DNA from: Patiria pectinifera
Taxonomy: Eukaryota > Echinodermata > Asteroidea > Valvatida > Asterinidae
Direction of reading: 5' to 3'
Length of the DNA stretch: 64,000 nt
NCBI GenBank assembly: GCA_029964075.1
Contig: CM057142.1
Location: 32,428,392-32,492,391 of the forward strand
Within the stretch, counting starts at the first letter, position 1; each line of letters starts with the position of its first letter. The notes beneath the pieces were generated by a model. It was given only the letters and a program-made list of their open reading frames with translations. It ran no database searches and was not told the DNA's origin. The translations under genes were made by a program, and so were the position numbers. Below, piece by piece: positions 55,651 to 64,000 of this stretch.

Positions 55651-58600
55651 TAATTGGTTAGAGTACCGTGTGTCTAGTAGATGCGGTTTCAGCGACTGGG
55701 CAAGAGGATTGGGGATTCTAGGATAAGGGAGCAGCTAGAGCTGGGCCCTTATATGAGAGGATGCTTCTCTGAAAACTCAGACTGCAAAAGTTGACAGCAT
55801 GCGGCTGTTTGCACTGATGGTATCACATGGGAAAAATCACATGATCATTCTTGGAGTGCATTCAGGAGTGCATTAGAATTATAAAAAATAGATGTCAGAT
55901 GCAACAGGGACAGGGGAAAAAAGTGGACCTCAAATTTATAGAATGACCCATATTAAATTGACAACATTAAGTAAACTTGGTCACTAAGAATCTGGCAATT
56001 ATGTGATCAACCAAGCAGACTTGAAGGGGGTTGTCTCAAAATATGATCCATTGGACGACCTATGATCTAAGGATGGAACACATTGAAATCTGGATATTTT
56101 ACCTCATGAATGATGTAAAACAGCAGAGAGGGGGGTGGGGCAAAAAAAATGCAATATTTGACTTCATTAAGGGATGCCTACCAGATACACATGTATTGTA
56201 GTAATCCAGACATATTATTCAGACATTTGAAAAGGTGGTCATTATCAACATGAATAATTTGCACTCACTGTAAATAAGAAAAGTGAAAGTGGTATTGATT
56301 TACAAAACACCACGTTGTATAAAATATAATAGAATAAAATGTGATTTAAGCGTACTTGACATGTTGAATAACTATGGGATTTACATAGACTGTTGGGTGC
56401 CCAGCAGAAGGGCATATGAGCGTTTGTCGCAAAACTCACTTTCCAGAAAATTACATTTAAAGGTTTCAATGTTCCCCTATGCGTATTATGAATCCATTAT
56501 TCTCCCACGTGTAATATATATCCTACTAATTTAAAATTTGTCACATATGTGAAACGTAATTTTTGGAAAAGCGTGTTCATTTTCCGACGGAAATTTTTTA
56601 ATTTCATTAAAATAGAGGCAATTTTTCTGCATATGCCCTTTTGCTGGGAACATTTTGGTGACTACGCGTTCGCGCGTAAGCGCATGCCCTTCTGTGAGGC
56701 ACACGACAAGATATTCTAATGAACAGGCAATCCTCAATAATGTGATTACACTAGCAATGGATGAGGAAGTCGATGCTTCAAGTCAATGAAAAATGCTCAA
56801 TGCGAATGTAAGTCGAAGTGGTTTGGATGCACATACCAAGATAAAAAAAAAATTAAATTTGAAAAAAAACCAGAACCAACACGAACATGACATAAGTTGG
56901 AAAGGTTCATCCACGTTGCAAGTTCACTCATATTCATATTCCAAAAAAAGTAGTCTTCAGATAAATGATAAGATATAAAATGAACTGATACAAAGGCAGT
57001 CATATATGTCATGGTTCATCGCCGAATGCTTTGAAATGTCGTGTGACTTGTGCAAGAAGATTCCTCTTCTGTAAAGGTGGATCATTTGCTCTTGATGCTT
57101 TTTTCTGTTTAAAGCAACAAAATTGTGCACAATCCTACATGTAAGTTGGGTACATAAGTAAACCTGTTGAAGTTTTAGCACAGTGGCTACTGTACATTTT
57201 GAGAAAACAGAGAAAACATGCACAATCTTTTGAGTCTCGTTATTGGATTACATTGTTAAAAGTAGAGTATATCATTTGCCATTTGTGTATTTTTGTGTGT
57301 GTTTGAAGCAACAAAAGTGCTCAAAATCTAAAGAAGGGTGCTCAACAACTAACCTGATGAAGTTTTAGCTCAGTGAATGCTGTATCTTCCGAGAAAACAA
57401 AATTCTGGGATATCTATTTCAATTTAAAAGTTGCGGAGCGATGTTTTGAATTGCACCCGAAATCAGCCTCCGGGAAATGTTCTCCATCAGCCGATTGCAA
57501 ATACGCGATGTTACACACTGAATTGACAAATTATAGCAACCGCACGCGTCCGCCCATCACGTCAACGCTTGTGCGCACCCACACACAGCTTCACTAATGG
57601 TAATTTTATTGGTTTTTTTTTTGTCAGAAAGAATAATTTCACAGGGAGTCTAGTGCCATTACTACTTTACACCAAGTATGCGTTTTAACAATAATTTCGT
57701 CAGTTACTTTTTGGATGGCTGCAAATAATATTCTCTACCTTTAGCACACACAAAAGCACCTTATTTTTTATTTTATTTTGGAAACCATTGCTGGTGGAAT
57801 AATTTCATAGTTTATGGGGCCAGCCATATCTTCACTTTGAGCAAGGATTTTTTGCATTAAATTGGTAGGTATACCTTTCAGGTAACTACCAAGGTTTTTA
57901 CGTGCCTTTGAAACTTGATCCTCCTTGCATTGTTCATTTGGCTATAAAACATCCAGTTTATATGATTAATGCAGAGCTGAATTTTATTTCTTCTGATTTC
58001 GACACTGTTCTTCAGTCAGTCCAAAGGATTAACCTTGATTGGTATGTGGACAGACAAATGGAGCTTGGAAGATTGATTTTCTCCGTGCACAATAGTACCC
58101 CCCTCACTTGGACTCGGACTCAGATGCATTGTCACAGTACCCATGGTGTTCACACAAAGAAGATACCCATTCGTGCACATCAGAATAAATTTAATCACGC
58201 ATACATTGAACTCACAAAGCATCATCTACAGGGAGTCCTAAAAAAAAAATGGTGAATGTAAACCCCTCCATTTTGATAATTTACAACCAAAACTTTCTGC
58301 GGATGTTTACACCACCTTCAAGGTAATAGATTTAGCTTGAGAGTACTGTTTGTTTCATTGAGATTGCTTTTGTAAATCCAAAGATATGTTTGAAAAACGG
58401 CAAAGCCAAGAAACCCATTTTGTGCCACTTTCTGTGAAGCAGTTAAAATCAGTGTAGTCCTAGTCTAAAACCAAATCACTTTACTGATAGTGATTTTTAC
58501 ATTTTTAAGCATGAACGCTTTCATTGAAGTTTTAAAGAAGTGAACCTGTCTGTACTATTACATTGTTTCAACATAAGAACAAAACCCTATATTGTCGTGT

Positions 58601-60855
58601 GAATGGAATGTTTGTCTTGCACCCATAGGGGTAATCTTATAAAAAGAGCAATACCGGCATTGCCTGGTCTTTGAAGCACTCGCTTCCTAAAAGTGGCACA
58701 GAAAGTTTTTTGGGATTTGGGGTTATTCAAACATATCTCTGGATTTATAAAAGCAATCTTAATTAAACAAACGGTATTCTCAAGCTAAATCTGTAACCTT
58801 GAAAATCGTTAACATTTGCAGTAAATTCCAGTTGTAAGTTGGTGAAAATGGCGGGGTTTACATGCACCATTATTTTCAGGATACCCTGAACTACTGCCCA
58901 CAGCGAAAATATTGGAATATATTGATCCTTTTGCAGGGAAAGGTTAAGCCCACCACCACTGTCAACTGGCAAGACAGTCTTGGGTGAAGAAGTTGTTGTA
59001 TATTGGATATGCAATGACCTCCAGCAAGGGGGTGCTATTACAACGAATCCCATCACCCTCGAACTGCTATCACAACGTCTTGGGAATCTTGTAAAATTTT
59101 CCCTTGAAAAATGGGAAACTAGTACGCATGTGTTACTTCTGCAGGCAAATATGGTCCATTTTTCAGTCGCATGCATACTACATAAATGTACGACAAAAAA
59201 AGCTGCCATACAGTTGCACAAAAGTCTGCAAAGATCTTTTATGCTACCACACTGGCTAACGTTTCGGAAGTTGGTTCGGACCTAATACAAAAGGTGTTGG
59301 AGTGTGAGCTGAATACAATTGCCAAAAACAGGTGCGCGCACATGACACGACCGCTGCAAGACTTCCAAGACATTGTGATAGCAGTTTGTGGGTGATGGCG
59401 ATTTGTTGCGATTGCGCCCTCTTGCGGCAGGTGACCGCGTATCCAATAACGTATTGACCCAACACTACTGGCAAGATGAAATGCAAGTGCAGTAGAAAAT
59501 CTACACTACAATCAATCAATGAAATAGAAAAAGGCCAAATGATTACTCGATGGATTGCCAAGTGATGGACATGGGCAGATATGCTGGGATATGTAAATAG
59601 GATTTGTGCCATGAATATGACCGATCACAGAAATGATCTTCCAAATGTCCCAGTACAACATGCATGAGTTTCAACTCATGACATGCGCATTGGGCAGATG
59701 ATATGTTGTATGTTGCCCGCATGTGAAATTAGTGGTGCTTTAAGGCCAAATCTGAAATGTTCCACAACCAACCCTGACTTTTTGTTATCTGATCTTCATT
59801 GTATCCTTACCCTCGAAACATTCGCAATGCCAATAAATCTTAAGGTTCAACAGTTACAAACATCTTCTCACTGCAAAGATCTCAAGGATTTGGATGAAGC
59901 ATGAGTTGTGTAGCCAGGTTTTGTGCCAGTTAGGGAGACACAAAAGGGAGCTTGTCTGCAAGGTTTGTTTTTTTCTGTAATGAAATTTTTTTAACAGAGG
60001 GGGTGGTTCTAACACCACTGTGATATCCTGGAGTTCTCACCCCCTGAAATAAAGGATGCCCCCCCCCCTCCCCAATGGAAAGTCTACAGTCAAACTGCGT
60101 TTTGCGATAGCTTGAAGACAATGGTTCGTTAAGCGTCATGTGTTAATCATCACTCATGAATGATAAGAAGGAAAAAAGACTGAGAGAGATTTTTGAGAAA
60201 TGGGAAGGAGTGATATTGATTAGGGAGGGCGACCCAGCACCAATAAATTTATGGTTGAATCAAGTCCTAGAAAAAAAAATGGAAAAGAAATGAAATGGTG
60301 GCAGGAAAAAAAATCGAAACACCCGAAAAAAAAATTTGAACTTGCCCACCTGTCTTTTCTTTGTCTTCTGCGGTCTCTGGAAAAATTATGTACAAAAAAA
60401 AATTGGGTCAAATTATGGGAATTTTGGAAATATTGTTTTGAAAAGGGAATACAATATATATGAATCAAATGAAAGTAAACAGGAGTCTTAAATTGGAAAT
60501 GATGAATATGTGATATATGAAATGCATTTACATTTTTTTCTGTATTTGAAAATACATTCAAATATGTGTGCTTAAACTGGCAAATGGAGACATGTTTTAT
60601 GGATAGCTAGTGTTTTCTCAAGCAGACTGGTAAAAAAATCTAAATCGGTTGCAAAAACAAAAAAAGTTACAACTTGAAACGTTTCTAAAGTTGTCCAGAA
60701 ATGCAAAACACATGCATCTCCTTCTTCCAAAATGACAAAAAATGCGACAAACTCCATGCCAAGAATTCCACAATTCATCTATTTTACTTGAAGTATATGA
60801 AGGTTCTTGTTGTCCAGTGCACTACAAGTCTGTCACAAGTAAATCACGAGTTACA
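55651..60855. other. Upstream PLC-beta intron, 5.2 kb, nothing certain
   Basis: AT-rich sequence with scattered poly-A and poly-T. Frames of 60-150 codons (e.g. 58763-59221 reversed) show no recognisable domain. No PLC X-domain or EF-hand motif was found by eye on the - strand, although a short exon could be missed. Confidence 0.4.
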
Positions 60856-60856
60856 T

Positions 60857-61134
60857 GGGCGTCGCCAGGATTTTTTCTAGAGGGGGGCAAAATTTTTTTT
60901 TGCCAAACAATGGTTGTATTTCTCAACACATTCTCGATTTTTTTCAGTTTTAGAGGGGGGCAGGGACATTTGGGCCCCCCCCCCAACTCATTAAATTTAC
61001 ACCACTTTGTCTTCGCGCCTCTTTTTCTTTTCTTTTTTTTCTTTTCTTTTTCTTCCTTTTTTTTTGTTTTTTGTGTGGCTTTTCCAGGGGGGGGGGCAAG
61101 TGCCCCCCTTGCCCCCCCCCCCCTCGCGACGCCC
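60857..61134. mobile_element. GGGCGTCGC MITE, 278 bp, complete copy
   Basis: Ends GGGCGTCGC and GCGACGCCC are inverted, with AT on both sides. Body GATTTTTTCTAGAGGGGGGC, poly-C, TTTACACCACTT, (TTTTC)n and poly-C. Inserted inside an element carrying the GTCACAAGT / GTGATGGACTT unit. Confidence 0.75.
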
Positions 61135-61135
61135 A

Positions 61136-61944
61136 TGACAAGTTAATTTGTAAGTCCATCCTAAGTAACAGGTAATGAAAAATAACAAAGAAATGCCTTT
61201 GCCACAGACAATTCATTTTTAATGGACTAGTGATGGACTTGTGATGGACTTGTGGGGACCATGAAGGACTCGACTACAACAATGGTTTACAGGTATCACT
61301 GATTCATAAATTCCGAAAGGCAATAACAGTGAGAATGATAGGTGAGTATTAAAAGTAGGTCAGAGATGGCCAATGATGATGTATGGAAATAATCCTATGA
61401 AATGAGGAAAATAAGCAAATAACGTTCACCACAAGTTTCTGGCTCTTATAAAGTAAGCATGTTAAAACAGGCTCTCAAAAACTCTGACTGCTCGATAATA
61501 CGAGGGCTGTGCATCGGAGCCGGGTACCCCAGTACCCGGCCGTTGATGTCAGGAACCAGTTCCAGACTATGGGATCGGGTTGTAACACAAGCTGGTATCA
61601 CAACGCTTTACGCAAGAAAATAATTAAGGTGTATAATACACATCGGTGAATGGCAATAATAACAAGTTATGAGGCTAATTAAGTCTGGAAAAGATGTGTT
61701 TTAAGCAATGTTTTAAAGTCAGTAAGGGAAATGGCATGACGGATTTCATAAGGAAGATTATTCCAGTGGTTTGGAGCAGCTGCAGAAAAACCTTTTGTGG
61801 AGTTTTGGGTTGTAATTAGTGAGAATTCTGGGTTTGCAAAACATGAAAGTTTTGTTGCCCTTAAGCCAGCATGTTATCACAAGGCAGCTTGATTTGCATC
61901 ACTGCTGCTTTTCCCAGATAAGTCCATAAGTCACCAGAAACTAT
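61136..61944. other. Repeat remnants
   Basis: 61222-61255 has two to three units of the GTGATGGACTT minisatellite. 61500-61580 has GGGCTGTGCATCGGAGCCGG, the end of the element at 31771-32371. No gene seen. Confidence 0.45.
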
Positions 61945-62128
61945 GCCCAGCACGATATGTGACAGAGGGGTAACCCCCCCCCCCCCTAACTCCCTATACC
62001 CTATACACACCCTAGATTATTGTTACCTAACACATCCCCCTAGATATCTCAAAGAATTCCTGAGATTCTGGTAACAAAATGGCCAACACAAAAGAGGGGG
62101 GGGGGAGTGGTTCTGTCACATATCGTGC
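61945..62128. mobile_element. Inverted-repeat MITE with CACGATATGTGACAGA ends
   Basis: AGCACGATATGTGACAGAGG at the left and GTTCTGTCACATATCGTGCT at the right are inverted; poly-C and poly-G runs lie inside. Confidence 0.7.
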
Positions 62129-64000
62129 TACATATGCCAAAAACTGTCAGTAAATCACTTTTTGTTTAAACGTGAAAAGTTAGTATTCATCAAACACCAT
62201 AAACACCAACAAAGAAGCGTTATTTGTGCGCAAAAACTGTGAATAACAGCAAAGCTTAGCCCCTGTGATGTTCAAAATTTATAAAGCTTTGCATTTTCAG
62301 CCTTTTTTCAGCACCCTCGCTTCAGGACACTAATAACTTCTTGCTTGTAACATTTCAAGCTAATTGAACAGATATTGCATCTGCGTGGCAAGAGGACACA
62401 GGCCTGTTGGGTAAAACACTCAACGTTTCAATCAGTATACCGTGATCATCTTCAAGGAATGCAATAAGGAGTCCAGGAAACTTGCCTTTCCAGATACTCA
62501 TTTGCTTAAAATGGTAACTGTTAGAGACACTGACCTCCTATACCACCACAATGCCACAGTGCATTGTATTTTAATCCATCTGATTATGACAATCAATGAA
62601 CTCCGTAGCCAGATTTTGTCTTTCACACTTTCTAAAGTCTTCTACGGTATCTGAAGATGATCACAAGATACAGATCGAAATGTCGAGTGTTTAACACTCA
62701 AAAGCGTTGTGTGTCTGCAAACTTATCACAATGTCAGGGTTTTTTATCCAGAATAATTTTGAATATCGAGTGTCCCTGTGCCATATTTTGGTTTGGGACT
62801 GCGCTCACAGACCATCTACAATGTATGTATGGGAAAACGCTTGCATTAATTTGAGGGTTAAAAAAATGAACAAATAAAGCCAGGTCCAACATCAGCACAT
62901 TACACGGGGTTGGTAATCTCAAAATGGTCCTTACTAAACCAAAAAGATTTAGAAGATGTGTGCGTTACTTAAAACAATTACAACTTCAGAAGGCGTAAAT
63001 GGGAAAGAATCTTATTTAGCTGAATACCCAACAAGTGAATGTCACTCATTGAGTATGTATTTGCACAAAGGAGCACAAAGGTCAAAGCTGACCAATTTAC
63101 GCATAAGCAAATAAATATCCTCACTGATTATTCTCGCTCATGAATATGTATGACTATGAGTTTTAAATGGCAATATGAGTGAATTCCTCAGCCAATCAGC
63201 AAATTCCTTTCATCTGATGGCTTCTCATACATGTGTTGAGGCTGACATATTAAGGGGTGATCAAATCCAAATCAAAAGGGTAAAATCATTATTGGGTATT
63301 CATCATGAATATTCATCAACCGATAATTCCAAGGGTTCTAATTGACCATGGGTGCGCATATACATGTAACCTTGTTTTGAAGAAGAAAAAAAGCAAACAA
63401 AAAATAACACTTGAAAACAAAATCTAAAATGAAATACCATCTTAAATTACAATGCTTAAAAATGTAGAAAAGCAGTGCTGCCCCTAAAAATATCCTTGTT
63501 CCCAAAAATGAAACTTTTTCACCATGGATAAAACAAAATAGTAAAATGCAAATAAAACCTGCTTTATCGCCCAAACCCAAAAAGCAACGAATAAAAAGCA
63601 AACAAACAAAATCATAAGGTTTTACCTTCGGATGGTGTTTCCTCTGAGTTTTCTACACATGCAAGTAATAAAAGATTCCCAAATGAGTTTTAGGCAGAAA
63701 TCTTACTTCTAATTTTTAAGGTTTTCCCTCAACTTTTGGATGAAAAAAGAGGTGCAGAAAAACAAACTAAAGTAATGTGACTCTGAGGGTTAGGGTGTGA
63801 ATATTAGGTGACTTCCACCCAGAACTGTGCATGAAAAACTAGTGCAGTCAATTATATAACAGAATAAAAGTGTGACGACTTGAGTTTGTCCAATTACAGT
63901 CACTATGTGGACATGTGAACAAAAGATGTCCAAATAATGCAAGTTGTGCTGACTTTATGTGGACTAAGCCTTGTCCACATAACGTTTCGCCCTCTCTGGA
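62129..64000. other. No gene recognised; one inverted-repeat fragment
   Basis: 62415-62695 contains AACACTCAACGTTTC...GTGATCATCTTCAAGG and its approximate inverse TGAAGATGATCAC...GAAATGTCGAGTGTT, a common invertebrate repeat pattern. The rest is AT-rich without convincing coding sequence. Confidence 0.4.

Noticed and set aside
56283..56534. Frame with CDLSVLDMLNNYGIYIDCW, at first sight like a PLC X-domain Cys-Trp motif
   Set aside because: It is on the + strand, opposite to the PLC gene, and the rest does not match any PLC.
58080..58180. Possible PLC-beta exon on the - strand (acidic Ser/Glu peptide before an AAGTGAGG donor)
   Set aside because: No convincing acceptor, an in-frame stop shortly upstream, and the segment overlaps a degraded copy of a small repeat.
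58763..59221. 152-codon frame on the - strand
   Set aside because: No family motif, no splice-consistent neighbours, composition like the flanking intron.

Overview
The window looks like nuclear DNA of a marine deuterostome invertebrate, most likely an echinoderm. Evidence: small exons (58-253 bp) with GT-AG junctions separated by 0.1-4 kb introns, animal gene families, tRNA-derived SINEs, LINE tails, and a very dense load of short inverted-repeat transposons. The species cannot be named from the sequence alone. No prokaryotic, organellar or viral features were seen.

Layout. (1) 517-1668, + strand: an intronless class A GPCR of 383 aa with unusual microswitch residues. (2) 4457-22700, + strand: a complete 17-exon gene for an M28-family glutamate carboxypeptidase II / NAALADase-like peptidase (753 aa, full zinc-ligand set). 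Exon 13 exists as three tandem versions (18652-18742, 18839-18929, 19024-19117). The reading frame allows exactly one of them per mRNA, and they differ where human GCPII forms its substrate pocket. (3) 29539-53500, - strand: 18 exons holding the 3' part of a phospholipase C-beta gene of the PLCB4/norpA type (X-Y linker, Y domain, C2, C-terminal coiled coil; 735 complete codons). The PH, EF and catalytic X-domain exons were not found and should lie beyond position 64000. The peptidase and phospholipase genes converge on an AT-rich stretch at 22701-29538, which holds one unassigned coding-looking exon on the + strand (25442-25554).

Most intronic and intergenic DNA is mobile-element debris. I count six elements bounded on both sides by TTAA (piggyBac-like, at least five families), two hAT-like elements with 8-bp target duplications, several palindromic MITEs, at least five tRNA-SINEs, LINE 3' tails, and a 1.2-kb 11-bp minisatellite whose minus strand is open in all three frames and so mimics a gene. 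One hAT-like element sits exactly on a PLC-beta 5' splice site, and its target duplication copies that splice site. In another PLC-beta intron an exon end plus its splice donor has been duplicated twice with a 160-bp period.

Exon boundaries were derived by hand from splice consensus, reading-frame phase and remembered family sequences. No alignment or transcript data were available.
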